Below, in pieces: positions 24,417 through 36,581 of a stretch of 64,000 nucleotides of DNA. The notes under the pieces are model-generated. The model was not told the origin of the DNA. It made no database searches and saw only the letters and a program-made list of their open reading frames with translations. Numbering within the stretch: the stretch's first letter is position 1; each line of letters opens with the position of its first letter. The DNA is from Pholiota molesta (taxonomy: Eukaryota; Basidiomycota; Agaricomycetes; Agaricales; Strophariaceae). Both the position numbers and the translations under genes were made by a program. The stretch covers positions 310,001 through 374,000 of the forward strand of contig JACGCK010000011.1 of NCBI GenBank assembly GCA_014925825.1, in the 5' to 3' direction.

Positions 24417-25767
24417 ATGTCTTCTGTCCCATTTCCTCCATCGGGGAGTTATATCAACTCTATCCGACAGTCCTCCCAAGACTTATGCAAGGCTTCAGGG
24501 ATATCGGTAAGCTTAGTTCAAGCTCTTGATGACATATCCAGCTAGTTAACATACCATATGCATGTAGACATCACCTGAACATGTCAAACGATTGCTACAC
24601 TCTCCAGCTTTTGTAGGATCTTTCCAACGCGTATCTGGACATCATGGCCTAGCTATGCCTCTCAACTTCTCGTCTATTCTTGATGAATTGAATTTCTTAT
24701 CTGTTCTTTCATTGTTGAACTTCGGCTCTGGATACCGGGTACCTCTACATGCACAGACGGGCAGAGGGGCATGGGATTCAATTCGCGCTCTTGCGTTTTC
24801 CCTCTATATAGCGTCCACTTCTGGAGAGGGCGATCTCCTCTCTGCCAAGTGTCTAAGAGCGATCAATGCATCCAAGATAGCAGAATTCATGGGAATCAAT
24901 TTGCATATCGAACGTCCTCACGAATCGATAACAGGTGTGGTTGTCGGAGAACTAGGCGGGCCATTATACGAATTGGTCACGCTCGTCACTACAGTCCTAA
25001 ATGAAACTGGTGAAATTCTAGAGAAAGGAGGTTACGCAAACCTTGGGAGCTTTGTTGCTGAGGCTTTGAAAGAAAGTGGAAAGGCTGCTAACGGTGAAGC
25101 TGCGGTGGAGATTATATTGGAAAGGGTAAGCGGTCCTCTTTTCTGTTAAATTGTTCGGAATTGGACGTAATTGTTGCTACTACAGCTTGTCCGCGCTTTT
25201 CCTGGTTTCCGAGATATGGCAGAAGTTAATGGACAACGTATCTATTGCTTCAAAAAGGCTCTGTTTCTCATTCACGGAATTACTATTCGCTTTGGATCAC
25301 TTTCCTCGCCTCCTTTCCCCATCCCTTCTACTAGCAATTTGCCCGTCTTCTCCGACAACGTCTTGCCGTCCCTCCTCATACATTTAGGGATAATCGATCT
25401 ATCCACAAATCCATCCCTATCAGGCTTATTCCCAAATGCAGAGTCTGACGAGACTGTGTCATCGTTATTAGGACCACCCCCTCCTTCAATTAAATCACCC
25501 GCCGGAGGGTCGAAGGTCGTTCCTAAAGAAGGCCCGGTCCTCACAGTAGATCAAGCTTATATTCTCCGAGCAGCAGCAATAAACACCTGCGAAATCATAG
25601 TGGAGATAGCTCGGACCTTGGAAGGCAGTGGAGAAAACCAGAGCATGGATTGGATTTCGAAAATCACATTACCAGACCTAGATATGTGGCTTTGGGCTGT
25701 AGCAAAGGATAGACCAGATTATCGTGCTTTGGAGAGATTTGTAGCTCGAAATACAGTTTATTTCTGA
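24417..25767 (+). CDS. Queuosine salvage hydrolase (DUF2419 family, Qng1/C9orf64)
   Basis: This enzyme releases queuine from queuosine 5'-phosphate so the base can be inserted in tRNA. Fungi cannot make queuine, so this is a salvage step. Exons are 24417-24506, 24568-25125 and 25186-25767, giving 409 residues with all phases consistent. Family motifs are HGLAMPLNFSSILDELNFLSVLSLLNFGSGYR, LRAINASKIAEFMGI, RAFPGFRDMA, CFKKALFLIHGI and the C-terminal LTVDQAYILRAAAINTCEII and DLDMWLWAVAKDRPDYR. A TTATAAA element at 24403-24409 lies only about 8 bp before the ATG, so it is probably not a working TATA box for this start. It is convergent with NAD kinase, 234 bp apart. Confidence 0.92.
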
Positions 25768-26001
25768 GGTCATCACAAGGGTATATATAGGCAGTGTAAA
25801 GTAGTAACTTGACAGACCAAATTTTGCAATTGGTATACACGATTAAAAGTACATAATTCCATCATGTTTGGCTTGCTTCTATATCATCTAATTCATTGTT
25901 CCACCGCCTATTCTGGGACAATACAGATGATATATGTAGGAATGCTTGTTTTGTTTCCAGTGTGTGGTTATGCATGATTATTGGCGTAGTTTGTTTGCTT
26001 G

Positions 26002-28946
26002 TTATGATTCGCTATCACTGTTGTTGCTATCGGTTTCATCTTGGCCCCATACCGCAAAGGCTCTGCTTTCAGGTTTGTCGACAGAGCGAGAGCGAGAATG
26101 TCCTCGTGAACGCCTATGGACGAAGGTTCCAGGGGTTGGGGTTTTGGCTAATTCGTCCAAATCGCGATCCCTTGGAATTCTACTCCTTCCGGTAAGTTGA
26201 CGGGGTATATTCAGCTCGTCCCTAACACCTTGTTGAGCAGCATATGACACCAGTGAATCAGGTGATGACGATGCTGACGATTGTGCACTAGGTAAATCAA
26301 AGCCAACATGTCGTGGAGACACATTTGGTGGGTGTGGTGGTGAGTTTGCGTAACGGCTGGGCGAATCCACTCCAGAATAAGGCTGCCGGGGGCGAGAACG
26401 TGAACGGGACTTGGCTCTGCGTTTGGATAGCACTGGGACCATAACGGGTCGAACCTCTGCGACCTGTACCTCTTCATATCCTGTGACGACGGGTTTTTGG
26501 TTAGATTCAGCTTCCGGTGAAGAATCGTCGATGTCGAATTTGTCCTCCTCTTCTTCTTCGTCAGATACTTCATCTTCCTCTTCATCTTCCAGTACCTCAA
26601 CCTTTTCCGCAATAATTTTGCGTTTAGACTGCTTTCTTGACTTCGGGGCGTCCTCCTCCACGACGACAAAAGATTTTTGTCGTTCGCGTTCATTCCATTT
26701 CAATGTACGTGATATGGAATGGAACCAATCGGTGGATTGCTTATCAGCACACACAGTCGGGAAGGGGTACCGGGATGCGGTGACTTTGATGTGATCTCCC
26801 TCTGAAATTTCATAAGCATGTTTGCTACAAGATGGAATAAAGAGGCCGCTTACGCTTAAGTTCTACGCGACCGCGGCCATCGAACGAAGCCCATGCTGTA
26901 CTTCTCGAGTTATATGGAACGCAGATTCTGAGCTCCATACTGTCGGGAAGCAGCATCGGTCGGAAAGAGAGTGTATGCGGGCATATCGGAGTGATCAAAA
27001 GGGCAGGAATTTCCGGATGAACTAGCGAACCGCCAGCAGACAGCTAAAAAAGGTATCGATCAATCATATTCTTGGATTTTTTAAGAGAGGCCAACGTACA
27101 GAGTAAGCTGTAGAACCTGTAGGCGTGGAAACGGTTAAACCATCTGCCTGCACGGTTGTCATATGATGTTCGTCGCCTGAAAAAAGCCGATTAGAATAAG
27201 TGGAAAAAAAACAATGCAAGAATGAACGCACCAAATAATTCCAACAGGGACACGTAGGGACTGGGTCCACGATCAACCACAAGGTCGTTCAAAACTTCGA
27301 ACGTCTCAACAGGTCTTGTCGTGAAGCACATGATTTCCTTGTCCCTCGAGCTCTTTCCATCGCCCACAGCAATGCCCCCAGACCAGCCTCCTTCGAGAGC
27401 TTCCCAACCACCTTTCTCCAGATTTTTCATCATAATTTCACCAGTTTCGCCTTTCTTAACGGCCTTCCTGCCCTTTCCTTTTTCATTAGCGACGGCGCGG
27501 TATACTGTGCATGTGAAGCGCATCCTAAGATTGACGCGTATGCCATTATCGATGGCAGAATCCATGACGGCTTGATGGTCAGCAAAGTCGAAGTTAGTAA
27601 GGAAGCCCAGAGAGCCGAGAGCGAAAGGAAGAACGGGAGGAACGATATGTTGGAATAACCACGATGTAAACAATACTGTTCCATCACCACCAAGCTGAGA
27701 ATATATCTTAAGACATGAATATATCATGAATGCAAAAAAGAGCTCACAGTAACCACGAAATCGAATAGATGTGGAGTCTGAGAGCACATTCCGCTCGTCC
27801 AATACCGGAGCTGCCCTTCCTCGTTTTCTTCTTTATTTGTCGAGGTTGAGGTCATGGACGAAATGGACTGATTACTCGACGCCCTGCGTCTCGGGAAAGG
27901 GACAAAGAGCTCGGGATGGTCGCGTTTGATACCTTCTGCATCGAAACGCTTCGACTGCCGTAGTTGACTATCGACGTATCTGTATGAAGATATGAGGATG
28001 ATGCTAAGGCATCTTCATGGCGAAAATGACATACACCACTAGGCCTCGTTTAGATCCGCGTCTGTGTTTATGCATGAGATAAAGGGCCAGTTGTCGTGTT
28101 AATTTGATCAGTCGATTATCCCGGGCTTTGGTAACGATCAAGACGTTCTGGATGTTGGATTGCACACGGGCGCGACCTAATCCGACAGTCATATCAACAT
28201 GTATCTTTCGGAAGAAAAGAAGATGACGCACCAAGCTGTTTGCTCATCTCTCGAACACCTACAGCAGTCTCTGCCAGGCGTTTTGTTAGACTGCCAACGA
28301 ATTCCTCATCTTCGCCGTCAGATGTAGGTGGTGATTCGGTGGACGTAGAGCGGCCACTAGGGCTAGTCGGTACACCGGGGTTGGCAAGTAGAGATTTCGC
28401 GACGCCAAGGTCGCTGCTATCAATGATGTTCTGCTTATTTTTGAGCCAATCTGTCAATTGTGCTGCTTGGTCAAGCTGAGAATGCACCAAGCAAGGTGAC
28501 TGGATTGCTTTGTCTGGTTTGTGAATGTGAGGCATATGCTGATGTGCCGCCTTTGGGGAAGGAGGGATGATGGTAGGGTCTTGCGTTAGAGGTACGCCGT
28601 TCAAGACTTTCTTGGTCACGTCTGGTGAGGTGGTGACTTCGATATCGGGATTCCAGTCAGCCTGCTGGGTGCGATCTATATGCAGAGATGTGGGCCGACT
28701 ATTTCGTCGTGAAAGAGATGGCGGGATGTCGTGCTTTGCAGCAAACTGTAGGGGGCCAGGAGTAGTTGGTGGGGTAGAAAAGGTTTCGAGATCGGGGGAG
28801 CGCAGGTCTGTCAGCAATTGAGTCATCGTCGTGTGGAGTGGCCGCAACCGGGACGACGTCAATGGAGGGGTCTGTCTATCCTTTGGAAGGTGTCAGTCTT
28901 GTAATAAACGGGTTCGGAGTGTCGTACTTACATCTATGCCGTCCAT
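26002..28946 (-). CDS. NAD kinase
   Basis: This enzyme phosphorylates NAD to NADP using ATP; one cytosolic-type enzyme with long extensions. The preferred start at 28946 (MDGID) is joined over a short intron (about 28881-28931) to [15 protein letters not shown]; a start at the internal MTQLLTDL is possible. A Ser/Pro-rich N-terminal region of about 200 residues precedes the fold. The catalytic core holds [38 protein letters not shown] (GGDG motif), [36 protein letters not shown] and [15 protein letters not shown]. The C-terminal extension is acidic ([19 protein letters not shown]), then carries R/S-rich patches ([22 protein letters not shown]). The stop is at 26002. The frame is intact. Confidence 0.92.
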
Positions 28947-28993
28947 CAGGTTTATGTGGTATGTAGTTTGTAGTTGTCCAGACGACAAACGTT

Positions 28994-29253
28994 CTATAGC
29001 TCTTGAAGGTCTTTCAAAAATAGGTGCAGGAAAGCACTCCGGGTAACGATCCCAATCAATAGATGCCTGTTGCTGTTGGCGGCTGACGGCTTGGCCTTAT
29101 AAACTGTTCGCAGGCGCCCAAGGTTGCTCGTCAACAGTGCCATGCAACCAATCATGAATAGGCACCCAATGAGCATAGCATAGACTATGTTTCAGGAAGT
29201 TCATCATCATCTCAATGTAAGTAAGTGTGCACTTACTAACGAACAGGACCCAT
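28994..29253 (-). CDS. Small predicted membrane protein, unknown
   Basis: I do not recognise this. A start at 29253 (MGPV) plus one intron (GTTAGT..CATAG, about 29181-29240) gives a protein of about 67 residues. Its N-terminal half is hydrophobic (LYAMLIGCLFMIGCMALL). The rest is basic and polar (NLGRLRTVYKAKPSAANSNRH) and ends in a second mildly hydrophobic stretch. The stop is at 28994. It sits between NAD kinase and a divergent small gene, with 127 bp to that start. The clean splice and the helix favour a gene, but chance cannot be excluded. Confidence 0.35.
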
Positions 29254-29380
29254 GGCGATGAGTTTTTCGCGCTGCTGATAGGTTCCTGACTGTCTAGACT
29301 CTAACTGACAAGAGCTACTGATCTCCAACGCCCAACCAACGCCCAAATTTGTTCCAACTCCATCGCTATCGCTAACTATC

Positions 29381-29734
29381 ATGTCCACGAAATCGAAACT
29401 ACCCTCCAAGCCACTTCCTTTGTCAGATGTTTTACGCGATCTTGCCGTTCTTCGGTCATCAGGACAGGCAATACCGGAGCTGTTCAAGCTGCGTAACTCG
29501 CATAATGATGTGAATCCTACGACCCATTCAGAAGAAGGGCCTCCGAACATTCCCGGCACGAATGTGGTGGATTCCTCAGTATCTTTGTCATTCGACTACA
29601 TCCGGGAAGCGCGAGCCGCGATAAGGCTTCATGACTCTGGGAAAGTGGAGATGCAGGGAGCCAAAATCGAGGAAGTTCGCGCTAAATACGAGGACCTCTT
29701 GGAAGGACTGGGAGGGCATCCGGGCGGCAATTGA
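29381..29734 (+). CDS. Hypothetical small protein (117 aa)
   Basis: This is an unspliced open frame of 117 residues starting MSTKSKLPSKPLPLSDVLRD. It has an N-terminal helix-like segment (DVLRDLAVLRSSGQAIPELFKL), a Pro/Gly linker and a charged C-terminal helix (AAIRLHDSGKVEMQGAKIEEVRAKYEDLLEGL) that could form a coiled coil. There is no signal peptide or membrane helix. I cannot name a family. Composition resembles a real soluble protein, and the frame starts shortly after a divergent promoter region. Confidence 0.55.
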   Translation: MSTKSKLPSKPLPLSDVLRDLAVLRSSGQAIPELFKLRNSHNDVNPTTHSEEGPPNIPGTNVVDSSVSLSFDYIREARAAIRLHDSGKVEMQGAKIEEVRAKYEDLLEGLGGHPGGN

Positions 29735-30545
29735 TATCGGTCGGAAGTGAGTCCCATATGTCCATATTGCACAACGCCATGTGCTCACGAAGATGATTAT
29801 ACAGCTGTTCAGAACCTGTTCTCCCCTGTAAATCTTCCTCGTCTGCTCGTTTCTTGCTATGTATTTTGTCTGCTCTCATGATGAATTCATAACAATTTCT
29901 AATAAACGACGCCAAAACGACGAGCACTATGCCCTCGACTTGACGTGACGTCTTTCTTTGAACTCTTTGCGCGTGCCGCCGCCAGGCTCCACCCCCGTCG
30001 AAGGCCCATTTGTAAATGGTCAGTCAACTGGAATCTGGACCCAATAGGATGCAATGCCCAATCCACTGCTGATATGTAGGACGACTGCAAGATTTTATTT
30101 CCAGACCGTAGACGTCTTCGAAAGCCATATAATATACAGATGGCTTTACCGAACTTTGACTCAATGGAGAACAAGATATCAAGGTTATGGTGGGCTTCGC
30201 GATACGGCTGACGATAAGTTGAAACTGTATACCTGAGTACTAATTTTAGCTTTACTGTAGGTGCTCCGAATAAATAACTTTGGGTGTGGATTTATGTATT
30301 AATTGACATGTTAAATCGAAGCAGGAGAATTACATGTAGTACGGGTGTATTATTGTGGCGTTTCTGGAGACAGATAAACCCCTGAGTAGTGTCTCAAGAA
30401 GAATAAACTTGTGCACGTGATGTGGTATAGGTTGGAACCCATCGTTCATCCGAACCATCGCTTTTTACTCATCCAACTCGTGTGCGGTCCTCCGCTCGTC
30501 GTTAGAACCAACGACCCACGAAGGAAGACGCCAGCCAAGCTCACG
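29735..30545. other. Intergenic, upstream of ABC transporter
   Basis: This 811-bp spacer has short open frames on both strands that do not resemble proteins. The in-frame extension of the transporter reading frame back to 30411 is judged to be leader sequence. Confidence 0.4.
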
Positions 30546-33500
30546 ATGGTACTAGCGATGGCATATCCTCTGCTTCCAACCTTTGTTGCCCGCGTTCTTT
30601 CTCCTGCTTTTGTGCTCATTTCTGCTTTATCGTTGCTTTTCATCCGCCCTCAACCACCAAGCTCACCTTCTCCCATCACGCCTGTGGTCGTGGCTACTGC
30701 TGTCCCACGACGCGCACTTATATTAACGTTCTTAACGCTCATTTCTTTGACTTATCTTCTAGATGGTCTCTCCTTTGTTGTTTTCGCCGTCATTGATCAC
30801 GATTGGCCTCGTCACACGGGCATTCCTATCAACACCGTCACTGGTCTCATTGCATTCTCAGGCCTAGCTGCTCTTGGGACTTGGAAGGACCTCCAAGGCA
30901 TCAATGTATGGTCATTGAAGAAGATTAAAATTGCCATTACCGCTTCTTTAGTCCTTGATGCGAGCTTGGCTGTGTTGCTGGCCCTTCATCTCCGACATGG
31001 AGGAAACCGTACGTAAAATACAATGATAACAAAATTCCTATGATGGGCTGACTATATTGTATCCTCCAGCACCTACATTTTCCATCCGCAGTTTGATCCA
31101 TGTTGTTTTCCCGGCTTTCCGAGTTCTTTTGCTTCTTCCATTGCTGGTTGGTTTAATTACTCCTCGCATCGTGTATAGTTCTGTGGAATCTTTCGACGAT
31201 ATCGAAACTCCTGAGCCGACCACATCAACTTTCCTTCTTCCTCCTGGAGCTGGCGTACACGCGTCAGCTGGCCTATCTGGTGTTTCGGGCCTCAGCGGCG
31301 ATGGCAGCAAGTACGGCACTTTCCGTCCTACTCGCTCCAACCTTCAGTCATCAGCCCCTGGGACTCGTCCCGCCACTCCGGCGCCGTCCACCGCACCTAC
31401 AGACACCAAGGTGATATCTCAATCCTTCATGAATTGTGCATATCTTAATACTTTCCACTGGACAGACTGATATACCCGAAATTTCACTGGAACCATCATG
31501 GGGAGAGCTTTGGAGACGTATTCGTAGGCTCAGTCCTTACTTGTGGCCCAAAAATAGCCGATCATTGCAATTCCTTGCAGTAAGTCATATATAATTGCTT
31601 CCATGTATTCAAAATGCTGAAATGGCAAACAACAGGTTCTATGTCTCCTGATCTTACTTTTTGGGCGCTTAGTCAATCTACTCATGCCTCTCACATTGGG
31701 TTGGCTCGTCCAAATCCTCGAGGGTCGAAGGGAAGGTTCTCTTTGGCTATACTTGTTCGGATACACCGCTTTGCGTTTCTTGCAAGGAAGCGGTGGTCTA
31801 TCTGCCCTGCAAGATGTATTGTGTCTTGTCTACCCAAAGTGCGCAAAGTTGCTGATGAAGAATATCTTTGTATAGTGCCTTTGGACCCCTGTTATGCAAT
31901 ATTCGGACCGGGGTCTGTACCTCATGCCTCCTCATCTCTAATGCGCTGACTTGCTACCTCAGAGATGTCTCAATTGGCCTTTGATCATTTGCTCAATTTG
32001 TCATATGCATGGCATACCAAACGCAAGACTGGAGAAATTCTTAGAGTATTGGACCGTGGCGCCGCCATCAATCATACACTGGAGGTAAATACACTTCAAA
32101 CCTATGAGGTCAATTATTATTGACAAGCTTCCAGTTAATCCTGTTCAGCATTCTTCCTACGTTTATCGATATCGGTGTCGCATTAGTGGCTTTCTGCATA
32201 TTCTTCACATGGACCTTGGCTCTGGTTATATTCTTCGTCATGTTTGCATACGGTTAGTCTAATATCTTTTAGACATCATGACACTCTGACGGACACATTA
32301 TCACAGTGGCTGCCAGTGTCATTCTTACTCAATGGCGAACACGTCTCAGGCGTCAAATGAACGAGCGCGACATTGTAAGTGCTAACATTTAGAGTGTTTT
32401 CTTTATCGATTCAAGTTCTGTTCTAGGCAACCCGTGGAATCCACACTGATTGTTTACTCAATTACGAAACAGTCAAATATTTTGGAGGCGAAGAACATGA
32501 AGGCGAACGATACAGGGAGGCTATCAAAGAATATCAAGCTCTGGAATACAAAGTTATAAGTATGTATCTCCTGTTCAGCGTTTTACCACGACTAATTCTT
32601 GTCTTCAGTTTCTTTGAACCTTTTAATTTGGTCCAAAACTTTATTATAGTAAGTTCTAATCCAAGTCCACGCCTCGTTACATAAAACTTCACGTTCATTT
32701 AGACTTCTGGACTTCTTATTGGCTCGCTCATGGTCGCCCATCAAATTACATCTGAAGGAGAACATGAAGCTAGCAAGTTCGTCATTTTCATCACCTATCT
32801 CGCTCAAGTGCGTAACTCTTTTTGCTGTCTTTTTTGTATTGCTAATTACTAATTTGGAAATAGCTCTATGGACCTTTGAACCAGTTGGGTCGGATTTATC
32901 GCTCGGTAAATCAATCATTGGTGGATACCGAGAAGCTTCTAGCCCTCTTGAATGAACCCACAGAAGTCAATGATAAGGAAGGTGCTATCAACCTTGCTGT
33001 CTACAACGGCGAAATTGAATTTGGTTTGTATCAATCTAATCTTGTTTGGTGGTCATGGGATGCTAAGGATTAATTTTAGACAACGTTCACTTCTCCTACG
33101 ATGGCGGTCGCACATCCGCCATCAACGGTGTTTCTTTCAAGGTTCCCAAGGGATCGTCTGTCGCCCTTGTAGGTGAATCAGGGGCCGGAAAATCCACCAT
33201 TTTACGCCTCCTGTATCGTTTTTATGATTTGCAAGAAGGACAAGGACGAATTCTCGTTGATGGTCAAGACATCCGGTATAGATATCTTACTGCTGTAGGG
33301 TGGGATCGGTTTTAACATATTTATTGATTTAGGGATGTTACACAGAAGAGTTTACGTCAAGCAATTGGAGTGGTTCCTCAAGATTCTGTCCTCTTCAACT
33401 CCAGCATCCGGTACAATATTGGGTATGTCATCTGTTCCGACAACGCCTATCGCACTGTACATTATGATTAACGCCACTTTCTCAGATATGGCAAGTTCAA

Positions 33501-34953
33501 CTCAACTGACGAGGAAATTGAACAGGCGGCGAAATCTGCCCAAATGCATGACAGAATCATGAGTTTCCCTGATGGTATGTGTCTGCCACGCTCCAATTAC
33601 AACGAACCAATTTTACATTGATTTAGGCTATGACACCAAAGTCGGGGAACGCGGCGTCAGACTGAGCGGTGGCGAGAAGCAACGTGTAGCCATTGCAAGG
33701 ACATTGTTGAAGAATCCTCCTATTTTGCTCCTGGATGAAGCTACCAGGTAGAAGATTATGGTTTTCTTTGTTGAAAAATGGGTACTAAACAATCAATCAT
33801 TAGTGCTCTGGACACCTCTACCGAGAAAGACATCCAAAAGGCGCTGCAAAACCTAGTCAAGGGGCGTTCTTCTTTATCAATTGCTCACAGATTATCCGTA
33901 AGTGGCATCACTGTTATGAGATATTCGATGGCCTTATCGTTGTTATGTTTATAATAGACCATTGCTTCTGCCGACATGTCAGTATTCAAATCAATTATTT
34001 ACGCAAAGAAATACTAATTGTGTCGGTTTAGCATCCTCGTTCTCAAAGATGGGCAAATTTATGAGCAAGGCAACTTCAAAGAGCTGATGGAGCTGAATGG
34101 ACTCTTTGCTTCGATGTGGATAAATCAAGTATCTTCCAGCGATGACCCTGTTGCTTCAATCGCAGACAATGCTATCAAAAATGAAATTTCCGGATATATC
34201 GTCGACACGGCAGCAACCGAAGAAATCGAAGAGACACAAGTAACAGCCTCTGAGAACGTTGAAGAACTCCCAGAAGAGACAATAACAGAGATAATACCTT
34301 CCGAGGTTATCGAACTTTCGCCATCTGGTCCTGAGGAACCTGCTCCTGCTGAACCGATTGTCACAAGTCCTGTGCCATTCCCGTCTGAAGATGTTCCGGC
34401 TCCTGAAGTTCCTGTCAATAGCCCTCTTGTCCAGGAATCCAACGTGTCTGAACCTGTCATATATTCGCCCACACCCATTTCTTCCCCAGTAGCATTCCCT
34501 ACATCAGGAGATGATCAATCTGATGTTCAGAGTGAAGTAACTCCTGCACCCGCCACGGAAACCTCGGCCGCTCCAGTTGTCGCCCCTGCTCCCGTGCGTG
34601 CTCCTGCAGGTGTTACGTTTGGAACTTCCGTCAACTCTCCTCCATCTCGTACGGGCACACCCGATCCTGAAAGCGAACCCAAGCGCAAACGCATTTCTTC
34701 TCAGAACTTTCAGCGCCTGGCAAGACGAATTTCACTCACCACTCGACGACCGAGCTCGTCCAATTCTATCATTCCTTCACTTCCTGGCTTCAAGCGTGAC
34801 CAATCCCCGCGAGTTTCCACTGATGACGCAAATGCGAACAGCACTGCTGGTCCCTCGAACAATAGTCCTGCGGCCAGTCTTACAGGCGACGACGCCAAGG
34901 GGAAGCTCAAGAAGAAGGATAAGAAGGACAAGAACAGGAAGGGTACTCTCTAA
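30546..34953 (+). CDS. ABC half transporter, HMT1/ABCB6-like
   Basis: This is a half-size ABCB exporter with an extra N-terminal membrane domain, as in vacuolar or mitochondrial heavy-metal-tolerance and ABCB6 proteins; likely cargo is a thiol or phytochelatin conjugate (inference). The start at 30546 gives [20 protein letters not shown], with at least four N-terminal helices. The ABC membrane domain includes [39 protein letters not shown] and [12 protein letters not shown]. The nucleotide domain has GESGAGKST (Walker A), [12 protein letters not shown] (Q-loop), [14 protein letters not shown] (signature), [12 protein letters not shown] (Walker B) and SIAHRLSTI (H-loop). About fifteen introns are needed, all in frame. 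A tail of about 280 residues rich in P/E/S/V follows, then a basic end ([12 protein letters not shown]). Such a tail is unusual for the family. Confidence 0.9.
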
Positions 34954-35663
34954 CAGTGTTATATTTCTTTTCCCTCCCTTTTACATTTGATTCTCTCAGT
35001 TTTATGATCTTTTACGACCTGCATTATGCCTTTCTGATTTGCGACATTTATCCACTTAGATCCACCTCACATCACGCCTAGCCCATTCCTGTTACGACTT
35101 CTCCAATGCATTTACTTATCATACGCACCCCTTTTAACATTCGCATGCATTGAATGACATTACTTGATACGTTTAAACTTTCGAAGCCTGCCAGTCTGCA
35201 GTAGTTTTGAATGGGTGCTTACATCATGTGAACTTTGTGAAGTCCATGCGGCCAGACGCTTGTGGACATGTGCCAGGCCCGGCTCCTGTAATGAATCGGG
35301 CACCGCTTGCACAAAGGACAGGGTTTTGGGCTGATGAGCTGATTTATTAATGATATTGGATGGGGGAAGTGGGAGGTGGGGAGTTAAGTAGAGGCGCGGT
35401 GGGGCCCGCGGGCGGAGGATCAGCGGGAGGCGGGCTGGGCGTCGGGAGCGGCGGCTTGGGAGGCTCATCATTTAGGGCACAGAATGGATGAGGTAACAGC
35501 GGAGTCCGAATCACCTGGGGAGGGTATATAAACCTATTTTCATCAAAGTCTGTTCTTCCTCCCCTTACCTTCCAACCACCACAGTCCTTCGTTACGGGTG
35601 TTCTGTCTCGGTTTCGTTTCAAGTCTCGTATATCAGGTTTCGCTATTGTAAGAGATCGCTGTG
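34954..35663. other. Intergenic with GC-rich upstream patch
   Basis: This 710-bp spacer is AT-rich at first, then strongly GC- and G-rich at about 35355-35465. The G-rich patch lies 200-300 bp upstream of the RNA-binding protein start and contains a canonical four-run G motif (35425-35446). Confidence 0.5.
35425..35446 (+). promoter_or_regulatory. Potential G-quadruplex motif
   Basis: Four GGG runs at 35425-35427, 35432-35434, 35437-35439 and 35444-35446 are separated by loops of 4, 2 and 4 bases, matching the G3+N1-7 rule. It lies about 220 bp upstream of the glycine-rich RNA-binding protein start codon. Function is inferred only. Confidence 0.45.
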
Positions 35664-36581
35664 ATGTCTTCGAAAGTTTATGTTGGGTCAGTCTGTGCAT
35701 CTGCCTACGAGTTCCCCACGGCTTCTCCCCTTCCTTGGGAGGAGTCCAACTAATAGTGATTTGATACCTCATGTAGCAATTTGAGTTGGAACACGACCGA
35801 TGATACCCTCCGCCAAGTCAGTGTGACTCTGATTATGCAGTATTGTCCTGCCCGTTGTCCATCATCGTGTCTTATCGCATATGTTCCCAATTATAGGCAT
35901 TCTCCGATTTTGGTCAGGTCTTAGATGTACGCTATCTTATCTCTCTTCATCGCTTTCTTGATATCTTGCGCGCTTGCCATGACGTCTAATTGCGCGTGAA
36001 CCTAAGTTGACCGATTCTTGTAGTCCATCGTCATGCGCGACCGTGATACCGGCCGCTCCCGTGGATTTGGTTTTGTCACGTATAGCTCTGCCCAAGAAGC
36101 TGAAGCTGCTATCAGTGGATTGAATGAGCAAGAGCTCGACGGTCGTCGCATCAAAGTCAACCTCGCTAACGCCAGGGGCGGAGGAGGAGGCGGAGGAGGA
36201 GGTACGCACTTTCATCGCTTCAGCCTTTAGCGTTCATCTAACACCCTGTTCTCCATTTTAGGAGGCTACGGTGGAGGAGGAGGCGGATACAGCGGAGGAG
36301 GAGGTATGTTTTCTGGCATTTCTGTGATGAGTATCTGTGGCTGATATTTCTGAGAAGGCGGCGGTTACCAAGGCGGAGGCGGCTACCAAGGCGGAGGCGG
36401 CTACCAAGGTGGTGGCGGCGGCTACCAGGGCGGTGGAGGCTACCAAGGCGGTGGCGGATACCAAAGTGGTGGTGGAGGCTACGGCGGCAGCGGCGGAGGC
36501 GGCTACTCGAACCAAGGTTTGTGATCGTCGACATGGACGCCCCGCAACTGGACTCATGGCATACTTCCAGGCGGATACTAA
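35664..36581 (+). CDS. Glycine-rich RNA-binding protein (RRM plus GGGGYQ repeats)
   Basis: This is a single-RRM protein of the GRP/CIRBP type, usually involved in mRNA processing or stress responses. The start at 35664 gives MSSKVYVG, joined over an intron to [15 protein letters not shown] (RNP2 region). RNP1 reads SRGFGFVTY, followed by [17 protein letters not shown]. Exons are tiny: 23 nt, about 41 nt and about 33 nt at the front. The C-terminal half is almost pure glycine with six GGGGYQ-like units (about 36358-36475), then [15 protein letters not shown]. The final exon is short and the stop is at 36579-36581. Repeat number is prone to change. The frame is intact. Confidence 0.92.
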
